From assembly GCA_019745075.1 (NCBI GenBank), contig JAIETR010000006.1:1-49246 (forward strand): DNA of 49,246 nucleotides, written 5' to 3'. Position numbers and translations under genes: made by a program. Origin of the DNA: Qipengyuania sp. (GTDB lineage Bacteria; Pseudomonadota; Alphaproteobacteria; Sphingomonadales; Sphingomonadaceae). Under the pieces are notes generated by a model that was not told where the DNA came from, ran no database searches, and saw only the letters and a list, made by a program, of their open reading frames with translations. Shown here piece by piece: positions 8,776 to 15,422 of the stretch (positions are counted from its first letter, which is position 1; each line of letters begins with the position of its first letter).

Positions 8776-9906
8776 ATGTCCGCTTTCTCTCCGCATACGC
8801 TACCCGAGTTCGCGCAGGCGCGCCGGCTGGTGGTCAAGGTCGGCTCGGCGCTGCTGGTCGAGCGTGGAGAGCCGCGCGCCGTCTGGCTGGCGTCGCTGGC
8901 AAAGGACATCGCATCGCTACGCGAGGGCGGCACGCAAGTCGTCGTCGTGAGCTCGGGCGCGATCGCGCTGGGCGCGGCGCGCCTCGAGCTGGCGCGCGGT
9001 GGGCGCGGCAGCCTGGCGGACGCGCAGGCGGCCGCCTCGGTCGGGCAGATCGCGCTCGCCGGGCTATGGTCGGAGGCGCTCGGCGGGCACGGGCTGGTCG
9101 CCGCCCAGATGCTGCTGACGCTCGACGATCTCGAGGACCGCCGCCGCTACCTCAATGCTTCCGCCACCTTCGAACGCCTGCTCGATGCCGGCGCGGTGCC
9201 GGTGGTCAACGAGAACGACAGCGTCGCCACCGAGGAAATCCGTTTCGGCGACAACGACCGGCTGGCCGCACGGGTGGCGCAGGCGGCGGGCGCGGACGCG
9301 GTGCTGCTGCTCAGCGATGTCGATGGCCTCTACGACCGCGATCCGCGCAAGCCGGGCGCGGTGCTGGTTACGAGGGTCGATGGGGTGGACGACGCGATCA
9401 TGGCGATGGCGAGCGGCGCCTCCTCCTCGGGCCTCGGCTCCGGCGGGATGATCTCCAAGCTCGAGGCCGCGCGGATCGCCGAACGCGCCGGGATCGCCCT
9501 GGCCATCGCCCGCGGGACGCAGGAAGCGCCAATCACCTGCGCCTTGACCAGCGGCCCGGGCACGGTCTTCGTGCCCCAACGCGGCGGGACCGCCCGGCAG
9601 GCGTGGCTGGGCGGGCGGCTGTCGCCGAAGGGCGTGCTGACCGTGGACGAGGGCTGCGCGCGCGCGCTCGAAGGGGGCGCCAGCCTGCTCGCGCCCGGGG
9701 TGACCGAGGTCGCGGGAGAATTCGCGCGCGGCGATCTGATCACCGTGGTGAGCGCCAAGGGTGACCGCGTGGCGCAGGGACTGGTCGAATATTCCGCGGC
9801 CGAATGCCGCGCGATCATGGGCGTGCGGCAGGAGGCGCAGGGCGCGAAGCTCGGCTACGCGCCGCGCGCGGCGGTGATCCACCGCGATCATCTGGTGCGC
9901 CTGTGA
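8776..9906 (+). CDS. proB: Glutamate 5-kinase
   Basis: Phosphorylates glutamate in the first step of proline synthesis and is usually feedback-inhibited by proline. The 376-aa protein has the amino-acid-kinase fold: RLVVKVGSALLV near residue 15, VVVSSGAIALG near residue 50, VVNENDSVATEEIRFGDND near residue 145 (substrate and proline-binding region) and SGGMISKLEAA near residue 220. A C-terminal PUA domain begins near residue 280. The stop codon overlaps the GTG start of the epimerase gene by three bases, so the two are translationally coupled. Confidence 0.96.
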   Translation: MSAFSPHTLPEFAQARRLVVKVGSALLVERGEPRAVWLASLAKDIASLREGGTQVVVVSSGAIALGAARLELARGGRGSLADAQAAASVGQIALAGLWSEALGGHGLVAAQMLLTLDDLEDRRRYLNASATFERLLDAGAVPVVNENDSVATEEIRFGDNDRLAARVAQAAGADAVLLLSDVDGLYDRDPRKPGAVLVTRVDGVDDAIMAMASGASSSGLGSGGMISKLEAARIAERAGIALAIARGTQEAPITCALTSGPGTVFVPQRGGTARQAWLGGRLSPKGVLTVDEGCARALEGGASLLAPGVTEVAGEFARGDLITVVSAKGDRVAQGLVEYSAAECRAIMGVRQEAQGAKLGYAPRAAVIHRDHLVRL

Positions 9907-10832
9907 ACGCAGACGCGACCATAGCCCTTACCGGCGCGACAGGCTTCGTGGGCCAGGCGGTGCTCGACGAGGCCGAGGCGCGCGGACTGACCTTGCGGGC
10001 GCTGACCCGGCGCCCGCAACCGGCACGAAACGGCGTCGCCTGGGTCGCAGGCAGCATGTCGGACGCGGCGTCGCTGACCGAACTGGTGCGCGGCGCGGAC
10101 GCGGTGTTGCATGTCGCGGCCATGACGACCGCGCCCGATGCGGTCGCCTTCACCGCCTGCAACGTCACCGGCACGGCAACGCTGATCGAGGCGGCCAAGG
10201 CCACCGCTATCAAGCGCTTCGTCTTCGTCTCCTCGCTGTCCGCGCGCGAGCCGGCGCTGTCGCTTTACGGCGCCTCCAAGGCCGAGGCGGAGAAGCTGGT
10301 CGCCGCCAGCGGGCTCGACTGGACCGTGGTGCGCCCGCCCGGCGTCTACGGCCCCCGCGATGTCGATTATTTCGAGATGTTCCGCAGCGCGAGGAAGCTG
10401 GGCCTGGTCCCGCTGCCGCCGCGCGGCGCCAGCTCGATCCTCCACGTCCACGATCTCGCCCGCCTGCTGCTCGACCTGATCGCGGCACCCGCCGCGCTGG
10501 TGCGCCACAAGCTGTTCGAGCCCGACGACGGCCGCGAGGGCGGCTGGTCGCACGCCGAACTGGCGCAGGCCATCGGCCGGGCGGTGGGCCGCCGCCGCGT
10601 GTTCGCGCCGCACCTCCCCGCCGGGCTGCTGCGCGCCGCAGCGCATGTCGATGGCCTGATGCGCGGCTCGAAGTCCCGTCTCACGCCCGACCGAGTGGGC
10701 TACATGACGCACCCGAACTGGGTCTCGCGCTCCGCCTTCGCCGTGCCGGGCGATGTCTGGGAGCCCAGGATCGGCGGCGCCGAAGGGCTCGCCCGAACGG
10801 CCAGCTGGTACGAGGCGCGGGGCTGGCTTTAG
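9903..10832 (+). CDS. NAD-dependent epimerase/dehydratase family protein (extended SDR)
   Basis: A 309-aa Rossmann-fold protein whose N-terminal motif TGATGFVG binds NAD(P). SSLSAREPALSLYGASKAEAEK (split here across the family's YxxxK site, YGASK) holds the catalytic Tyr/Lys. RPPGVYGPRD follows in the usual place. The substrate cannot be predicted. It starts with GTG at 9903, overlapping the end of proB. The last 200 bases of the gene (from about 10632) recur at 11838-12034 with about 90% identity, marking the left boundary of an insertion zone. Confidence 0.87.
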   Translation: MNADATIALTGATGFVGQAVLDEAEARGLTLRALTRRPQPARNGVAWVAGSMSDAASLTELVRGADAVLHVAAMTTAPDAVAFTACNVTGTATLIEAAKATAIKRFVFVSSLSAREPALSLYGASKAEAEKLVAASGLDWTVVRPPGVYGPRDVDYFEMFRSARKLGLVPLPPRGASSILHVHDLARLLLDLIAAPAALVRHKLFEPDDGREGGWSHAELAQAIGRAVGRRRVFAPHLPAGLLRAAAHVDGLMRGSKSRLTPDRVGYMTHPNWVSRSAFAVPGDVWEPRIGGAEGLARTASWYEARGWL

Positions 10833-10842
10833 CGAGATTGCC

Positions 10843-11379
10843 TCAGGACGAGCTTCGTTGCAGCCGGTGGGCCGCGAGCTTTGAGGTCAGTTGTTGCGAA
10901 TGTTCTCGAGGCCCTTGATCGACCCAGGCTTCTGGCTCGGCTGGGAGGCATTCGTCTTGACCTTTTCCGCTTTCGGCTTGCGGATTTCCTTGTTCGATTT
11001 TTTCTGGCCCTTGGCCATGATCGTTCTCCTCGCAGTGTGAGTGGACTGTCCGTAGCATCGCTGAGACGTCACAGCTATCGGTCCGGCATTGCACCAACCG
11101 CAGCAACTCATCCTTCACGAGGGCCTGCCCCGCGTCGCTTTCGGTGGCCTGTGCTATCGGTCGGGCGCCGAGGCGCGCGTTGGCGGTATTCAGAAAAGCG
11201 ATGGCCTCCTCCTTGCCCAGTAGCAGGAACGCCAGATTGGTGATACTTCCCTGCCTTCGGGCCTGCTCGCGCGACAGAGGCGTGGTCCGCGCACGCTTGC
11301 GCCAATGCGCGGTGGCGACGGTGGTCCTGGTATCTGCCACCGGGACGGGTTCCGCCGGTGAAAGCGACACGCCGGTCAA
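10843..11379 (-). CDS. DUF2384 (Xre/MbcA/ParS toxin-binding) domain protein
   Basis: Residues about 45-95 (AFLLLGKEEAIAFLNTAN, LGARPIAQATESDAGQALV) match the DUF2384 pattern of an Ala/Leu-rich helix, FLNTxNxxLGxxP and a G-x-x-x-V helix. This domain forms the antitoxin C-terminus in ParS/MbcA/Xre-RES modules. No RES-type toxin is visible beside it. Translation begins with TTG 11379 (or GTG 11370) and overlaps the stop of the 30-residue membrane-peptide gene, implying coupling. The frame does not stop where the domain ends but runs on over the oppositely phased 43-residue gene at 10887-11018. Its last 65 residues look unconserved, so the native stop may have been lost. Confidence 0.6.
   Translation of the reverse strand: MTGVSLSPAEPVPVADTRTTVATAHWRKRARTTPLSREQARRQGSITNLAFLLLGKEEAIAFLNTANARLGARPIAQATESDAGQALVKDELLRLVQCRTDSCDVSAMLRTVHSHCEENDHGQGPEKIEQGNPQAESGKGQDECLPAEPEAWVDQGPREHSQQLTSKLAAHRLQRSSS
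10887..11018 (-). CDS. Small basic conserved hypothetical protein (43 aa)
   Basis: MAKGQKKSNKEIRKPKAEKV begins a lysine-rich 43-residue protein ending GSIKGLENIRNN. The MAKGQ-x-x-SNKE-x-(R/K)KPK beginning is one I recognise from small conserved hypothetical proteins of alphaproteobacteria; function unknown. The SD sequence GAGGAG lies nine bases upstream of the ATG. It is wholly nested, in another frame of the same strand, within the C-terminal extension of the DUF2384 frame. Confidence 0.7.
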   Translation of the reverse strand: MAKGQKKSNKEIRKPKAEKVKTNASQPSQKPGSIKGLENIRNN

Positions 11380-11468
11380 TTGACCATATACCAGATCGCC
11401 GCGGCCATCCCCGCCAGCGGCAGGAAGAATCCCAGATAGTCGGGGCTGGACTTACGACGCGCGGTCAT
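11376..11468 (-). CDS. Single-helix membrane peptide (30 aa)
   Basis: The reading MTARRKSSPDYLGFFLPLAG continues MAAAIWYMVN and stops. It has a basic N-terminal stretch followed by one hydrophobic helix. Its ATG overlaps the upstream gene's TGA (ATGA at 11465-11468), and its own TGA overlaps the TTG start of the DUF2384 gene. This chain of overlaps on both sides is the main evidence for translation, since it is far too short for statistics. Function unknown. Confidence 0.55.
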   Translation of the reverse strand: MTARRKSSPDYLGFFLPLAGMAAAIWYMVN

Positions 11469-11680
11469 AGCAGTTCACTTTCGAGTTTGGTCATGCGGCG
11501 AGCCTGGGCGATGGCGTCCGCCAGATTGGAGTAGCGAAATCCCCCCACCGAGTAGGTCTCGGTCATGTGCCGGACGACGCCGAGCGAATCGGCGAGCTCG
11601 ATCCGCTCGATGCTGCCCCCTTCGTTTTCCCATGACTCGGTTTTGACGGCCGGGGGGCTGGTTGCTGGTGAATGAGACAT
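11465..11680 (-). CDS. Conserved hypothetical protein (71 aa)
   Basis: The start MSHSPATSPPAVKTESWENE is preceded by AGGAG eight bases upstream; the frame extends seven codons further to 11701 without a better signal. The middle (YSVGGFRYSNLADAIAQARR) looks like a small alpha/beta domain. I recognise no family. It is the promoter-proximal gene of a minus-strand operon with the membrane peptide, the DUF2384 protein and the lysine-rich protein. Confidence 0.65.
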   Translation of the reverse strand: MSHSPATSPPAVKTESWENEGGSIERIELADSLGVVRHMTETYSVGGFRYSNLADAIAQARRMTKLESELL

Positions 11681-11837
11681 CGGACGAGCTCCTGGCTGCA
11701 AGCGGGAGCCCGGAGTCTCTCAGTCGCGGGCGCTCACGGAAAAGGATGCCACTGCGATGATGGATAGATGGGGAGGGAGTGACGGCCAATCAAGTCGCGG
11801 CGCAAGGTATCGCGGTCGTTGTCGGGCCGTCCCGCTA

Positions 11838-12064
11838 CGCGCCGCAGCGCATGTCGATGGCCTGGTGCGCGGCTCGAGGGCCCGTCTCACGCCCGACCGC
11901 GTGGGCTACATGACGCACCCGAACTGGGTCTCGCGCTCCGCCTTCGCGGTGCCCGGCGATGTCTGGGAGCCCTGGATCGGCGGCGCCGAAGGGGCTTGGC
12001 ACAAACCGTTGTCTGGTATCGCGAGCAGGGCTGGATCCAGCTTCGGCTTGATGGCTGGAGATAG
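11838..12064 (+). pseudogene. Duplicated, frameshifted 3' end of the epimerase gene
   Basis: The segment repeats the last third of the epimerase gene at 10632-10832 with about 90% nucleotide identity over roughly 200 bases. It encodes LTPDRVGYMTHPNWVSRSAF identically. One extra G near 11993 shifts the frame; in the shifted frame the copy continues GLAQTVVWYREQGW, matching the GLARTASWYEARGW of the intact gene, and runs to a TAG at 12062. There is no start or Rossmann domain. It is a leftover gene end, not a gene. Confidence 0.85.
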
Positions 12065-12206
12065 CGCGCACAGCTCGCCAGTTGCGAGGAGATTTCATCG
12101 GCTGCCCGAAGTCCATCATCGGGTGGAAAGCGGATCTATCGAGTAGCGGCGGCAATTCCCTCCACGGGCGCGCGGACTGCTCCCGCCGCATTCTTTTGAG
12201 TAGTCG

Positions 12207-13433
12207 ATGAATGTTACTACGGAAAACCAAGAGATGGACCGACAGAACAGATTTTCCCGTTCCGATCAAATCAAGATGCCGCGCACGGTTTGGGCGCTGG
12301 GCCTTGTCAGTCTGTTCATGGATTTGTCGTCGGAGATCGTTCACGCGCTCTTGCCGCTATTTCTAACGGCCACGCTTGGCGTTTCAGTGGCGATGGTCGG
12401 CCTGATCGACGGTGTTGCCGAGTCCACCGCTTCAATCTCCAAGGTCTTTTCCGGCTACATTTCGGATCGCATCGGCCGTCGTAAGCCGCTCCTCCTCGTG
12501 GGCTACGGCCTTGGCGCGCTGTCGAAACCATTTTTTCCGCTCGCCGGGAGCGCGGTCGAAGTGTTGGGGGCTCGGTTCGCCGATCGCATTGGAAAGGGCA
12601 TCCGCGGTGCTCCGCGGGACGCTCTGGTGGCGGATGTCGCGCCTCCTGCGATCCGCGGTCGAGCCTTTGGCCTGAGGCAGGCGCTGGACACCGTTGGAGC
12701 TTTTGCCGGCCCATTGCTCGCCATTGGCTTGATGCTATTGCTTGCCAACGATATTCGCGCCGTATTCTGGATTGCGATCGTTCCCGCGATCCTCGCCGTG
12801 CTGTGCGTCGTCTTCGCTGTGGAGGATCGAAAGGCGGGCCCGGAACCGCAACGGCGGCCCCCCGTACGGTTGTCCGAACTGCGACGCTTGCCGAGCGCTT
12901 TCTGGCGCGTTGTCACCATCGGCGTCGTTTTCACGCTGGCGCGCTTCAGCGAGGCTTTCCTTATCCTCAAAGCGAGCGCGGAAGGATTGCCGCTGGCATT
13001 GGCACCCCTGGTTCTCGTGGTGATGAATGTGGTCTACGCATTGGGAGCGTATCCGGCAGGCGCGCTGTCCGACAGATGGCGCGCTCGGAGCCTCCTGTTG
13101 TGGGGGTTGCTCTTTCTTGCGGGCGCCGACCTTGCGCTCGCTTTTCTCTCCGGTGTCGCGGGAGCCTTTCTCGGGATTGCCTTGTGGGGAGTTCACATGG
13201 CGGTGACTCAAGGGCTGTTGGCCAAGCTCATTGCCGATCATGCTCCGGACGAAATACGCGGATCGGCCTTTGGGCTCTTCAATCTCGCCACCGGACTTGC
13301 CCTGCTTTTGGCTAGTGTGGTGGCCGGGCTACTCTGGGACGGCTTGGGCCCGCAGGCGACATTTATCGCCGGCGCAACCTTCGCAACTCTCGCGTTTGTT
13401 CTGCTCGCGGGATCGCGCGATCCAAGCTTTTGA
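12207..13433 (+). CDS. Major facilitator superfamily transporter
   Basis: A 408-aa integral membrane protein with about twelve hydrophobic segments. The first loop motif GYISDRIGRRKPLLLVGY is the MFS loop 2-3 signature (GxxxDRxGRR), and the FADRIGKGIRGAPRDALVAD stretch after helix 4 is seen in one subset of drug- and metal-efflux-type MFS proteins. The C-terminal half has the matching GALSDRWRARSLL loop. The substrate is not predictable. Codon use is less GC-extreme than in the neighbours, supporting foreign origin. It lies between a displaced epimerase 3' end and a displaced cysH 3' end. Start is ATG 12207 or the in-frame ATG 12234. Confidence 0.88.
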   Translation: MNVTTENQEMDRQNRFSRSDQIKMPRTVWALGLVSLFMDLSSEIVHALLPLFLTATLGVSVAMVGLIDGVAESTASISKVFSGYISDRIGRRKPLLLVGYGLGALSKPFFPLAGSAVEVLGARFADRIGKGIRGAPRDALVADVAPPAIRGRAFGLRQALDTVGAFAGPLLAIGLMLLLANDIRAVFWIAIVPAILAVLCVVFAVEDRKAGPEPQRRPPVRLSELRRLPSAFWRVVTIGVVFTLARFSEAFLILKASAEGLPLALAPLVLVVMNVVYALGAYPAGALSDRWRARSLLLWGLLFLAGADLALAFLSGVAGAFLGIALWGVHMAVTQGLLAKLIADHAPDEIRGSAFGLFNLATGLALLLASVVAGLLWDGLGPQATFIAGATFATLAFVLLAGSRDPSF

Positions 13434-13479
13434 AACTCGATTGTCCTTGCGGCAAAACGGACGCGCCCGACCTCTTGCC

Positions 13480-13566
13480 CTACAGAAACGGCTCTTCGCC
13501 GGGCTGGTGGATGCCGCATTCGACCTTGTCCCAGCCCGCCCAGCGCCCGGCGCGTGCGTCCTCGCC
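13480..13566 (-). pseudogene. Duplicated 3' end of cysH
   Basis: Bases 13484-13566 repeat 14110-14192 at the end of cysH with only a few differences. Translated on the minus strand it reads GEDARAGRWAGWDKVECGIH and stops at TAG 13480-13482, as cysH itself does with TAA. The catalytic ECGIH motif is thus present twice. The copy ends two bases before the brnA stop codon, so the brnTA pair lies exactly between two direct copies. Confidence 0.88.
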
Positions 13567-13567
13567 C

Positions 13568-13798
13568 TCAAATCTGCCCGTTCGCCACGAGCCTGCCCAA
13601 TAGCGCATTGACGCGCGTCTGCCAGCCCGGACCGCTTTCACGCAGATGCGCCACTGTCTTGGCGTCAAGCCGAATCTTCACCTCCACCTTGGGTGCGTCC
13701 AGCTTGGGGCGTCCGCGTCGGGATGGCTGCATTCCAGCCATAAAGCCCGCATCCAGCGGGGGATTGTCGGCATGAATCTTCGGGTCAAACTTTTCCAT
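13568..13798 (-). CDS. brnA: BrnA family antitoxin
   Basis: A 76-aa protein beginning MEKFDPKIHADNPPLDAGFM. The middle, RRGRPKLDAPKVEVKIRLD, is the BrnA hallmark (RGRPK...VxLRLD) leading into a ribbon-helix-helix domain that dimerises, binds the operon's operator and neutralises BrnT. The C-terminal helix WQTRVNALLGRLV is typical. The start overlaps the end of brnT by 14 bases, the usual toxin-first order for this system. Confidence 0.92.
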   Translation of the reverse strand: MEKFDPKIHADNPPLDAGFMAGMQPSRRGRPKLDAPKVEVKIRLDAKTVAHLRESGPGWQTRVNALLGRLVANGQI

Positions 13799-14060
13799 GA
13801 TAGAACCTTGTCTCATGCTTTTCCGCACGGCGCAGGCCGATGACCCGCACCGCGTTGTCATCGGAGCCCTCCGTGAAAACCATCACATGGAGGCGGCCGT
13901 CGATTTGCCCGATGGCGACGAAACGGATTTCGCCATAATCGAAACGGTCGTCCTCGCGTTCGAGGGCGGTGTCCCAATCGAACATTGTCGCCGCTTGCAG
14001 GGAAACGCCATGCTTGGCCCAATTGATTTCGTCCTTGGCAGGATCGAACTCGACTCTCAC
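13785..14060 (-). CDS. brnT: BrnT family ribonuclease toxin
   Basis: A 91-aa RelE-like fold ribonuclease toxin. The pattern FDPAKDEINWAKHGVSLQAA at the N-terminus, the DYGEIRFVAIGQIDGRL middle and the RVIGLRRAEKHETRFY end all match BrnT, including the HGVSL and RRAxxxExxxY active-site region. The start is GTG 14060, because the frame is closed by a TGA nine bases upstream; no good SD precedes it, so translation may be weak or leaderless. Confidence 0.92.
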   Translation of the reverse strand: MRVEFDPAKDEINWAKHGVSLQAATMFDWDTALEREDDRFDYGEIRFVAIGQIDGRLHVMVFTEGSDDNAVRVIGLRRAEKHETRFYHGKV

Positions 14061-14070
14061 CTGAATTCAT

Positions 14071-14096
14071 GTGCACCCATTTAATGGTGTGTGCAA
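14071..14096 (-). promoter_or_regulatory. Probable brnTA operator (imperfect palindrome)
   Basis: Just upstream of brnT, TGCACCCATT at 14072-14081 pairs with AATGGTGTGTGCA at 14083-14095 once a few extra bases are allowed. BrnA-type antitoxins repress their own operon by binding such sites. The assignment rests on position and symmetry only. Confidence 0.45.
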
Positions 14097-14105
14097 GCGT
14101 GAATT

Positions 14106-14876
14106 TTAGAGAAACGGCTCCTCGCCCAGCTGGTGGATGCCGCATTCGACCTTGTCCCAGCCGGCCCAGCGCCCGGCGCGCGCGTCCTCGCCCGGCGCGA
14201 CCGCGCGGGTGCAGGGGGAACAGCCGATCGAGGGATAGCCCTGCGCCACCAGCGGGTGCTGCGGCAGGTCGTGGAGGATGAAATAGCCGGCGATCTGGCT
14301 GGCGCTCCAGTCGATCAGCGGATTGATCTTGAGCCGCCCCGCGGCGTCCGAGGTGTCGATCTCGAAGCGCGGCAGATGCGCGCGTGTATTGGCCTGGAAC
14401 GCCTTGCGGCCGGTCAGGCTGGCGTCGAAATTGCCGAGCGCCCCGGCGAGCGGGCGGACCTTGCGGATCTCGCAGCAGCCGTCGGGGTCGAAGGACCAGC
14501 GCAGGCCATTGGCGTCCTTCGCCGCGAGCTCCTCGGCGGCGGGCGCGAGGATGCGGACGTCGGTCAGGCCCAGCTGCTCGATCAGCCGGTCGCGGTAGGC
14601 GATGGTTTCGGGAAAGTGCTTGCCAGTGTCGAGGAACAGCACCGGCACATGCCGGTCCAGGCTTCCGACCAGATGCAGCAACACCGCGCTTTCGGCGCCG
14701 AAGCTGCTCACCGCCGCAACTTCGCCCGCGAGCCCTTCGGACAATACGCCCTCGAGCATCGCCCGGGTGTCGCTGCCGCGGAACAGATTGTTGAGCCGCA
14801 CGGCGTCATGCGCGGTGAAGCGCGGCGCGGTGTCGAGCCGGTCGATGGCGCGGAGCTGGCCGCTCGGCGCGTTCAC
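14106..14876 (-). CDS. cysH: Phosphoadenylyl/adenylyl-sulfate reductase
   Basis: Reduces activated sulfate to sulfite with thioredoxin as donor. The 256-aa protein has the PP-loop-type N-terminus (AVSSFGAESAVLLHLV), the LFLDTGKHFPETIAYRD motif and the C-terminal catalytic ECGIH. Two cysteine pairs, CCEIRKVRPL and GCSPC, are those that bind a [4Fe-4S] cluster in APS-type reductases, so APS is the more likely substrate. The start overlaps the end of the DUF934 gene by four bases. Its last 83 bases are duplicated at 13484-13566. Confidence 0.95.
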   Translation of the reverse strand: MNAPSGQLRAIDRLDTAPRFTAHDAVRLNNLFRGSDTRAMLEGVLSEGLAGEVAAVSSFGAESAVLLHLVGSLDRHVPVLFLDTGKHFPETIAYRDRLIEQLGLTDVRILAPAAEELAAKDANGLRWSFDPDGCCEIRKVRPLAGALGNFDASLTGRKAFQANTRAHLPRFEIDTSDAAGRLKINPLIDWSASQIAGYFILHDLPQHPLVAQGYPSIGCSPCTRAVAPGEDARAGRWAGWDKVECGIHQLGEEPFL

Positions 14877-15307
14877 GCGCGCGCTCCGTGGCGCAGCGAC
14901 CAGATCGGCGGGCGCGCGTCGGCGGCGGGCTGATAGACCTCGGGCCAGCGCGCGAAGGCGGCTTCGGCATCGGCGGGATCGAGCGGCTGGTCGGGATCGA
15001 AGCCGTCGAAGCCGCAGCGGCGCAGGAAGCCGATCTGGTCCACGAGCACGTCGCCGACCGCGCGCAGCTCGCCCCGATAGCCCGCCTCGCGCAGGATACG
15101 GGCCGAGGAATAGCCGCGCCCGTCACCGAAGACCGGGAAATTGACCTCGATGAGCCGCAGCCGCGCGAGATGCGGGATCAGCGCGCGGGCGTCGTCCCCC
15201 GGCTCCACCCGCACCGCGTCGGCGTCGGGCTGGTCGAGGAAGGCGTCCACGGTGATGCCGGGGCGATCGGCGGGCTCGTCGCTGCGGAAACGGAGGATGT
15301 CAGCCAT
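14873..15307 (-). CDS. DUF934 family protein of sulfate assimilation
   Basis: A 144-aa protein with the DUF934 pattern: LARLRLIEVNFPVFGDGRGY, then SSARILREAGYRGELRAVGD and VLVDQIGFLRRCGFD. Members are annotated as putative oxidoreductases in sulfite reduction, but no reaction has been firmly shown to my knowledge. Placement between cysI and cysH, with a four-base overlap into cysH, supports a role in the same pathway. Confidence 0.9.
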   Translation of the reverse strand: MADILRFRSDEPADRPGITVDAFLDQPDADAVRVEPGDDARALIPHLARLRLIEVNFPVFGDGRGYSSARILREAGYRGELRAVGDVLVDQIGFLRRCGFDGFDPDQPLDPADAEAAFARWPEVYQPAADARPPIWSLRHGARA

Positions 15308-15310
15308 GCT

Positions 15311-15414
15311 TCACCCCTCCCCTTCAGGGGAGGGGACGGGGGTGGGGCTTGTGCGGGAAGCTTTCGGGACAACAGTCCCCACCCCAACCCCTCCCCTGAA
15401 GGGGAGGGGCTTGT
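15311..15414. repeat. Paired G/C-rich inverted repeats between DUF934 and cysI
   Basis: Two palindromic units of the type CCCTCCCCTTCAGGGGAGGG face each other (about 15313-15346 and 15378-15411) and share flanking GGGGTGGGG / CCCCACCCC. They interrupt an otherwise tight operon and may modulate message stability. Confidence 0.8.
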
Positions 15415-15422
15415 GTCTCGCC

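Noticed and set aside
15311-15414. CRISPR-like repeat array
   Set aside because: Only two inverted units, without regular spacers or cas genes.
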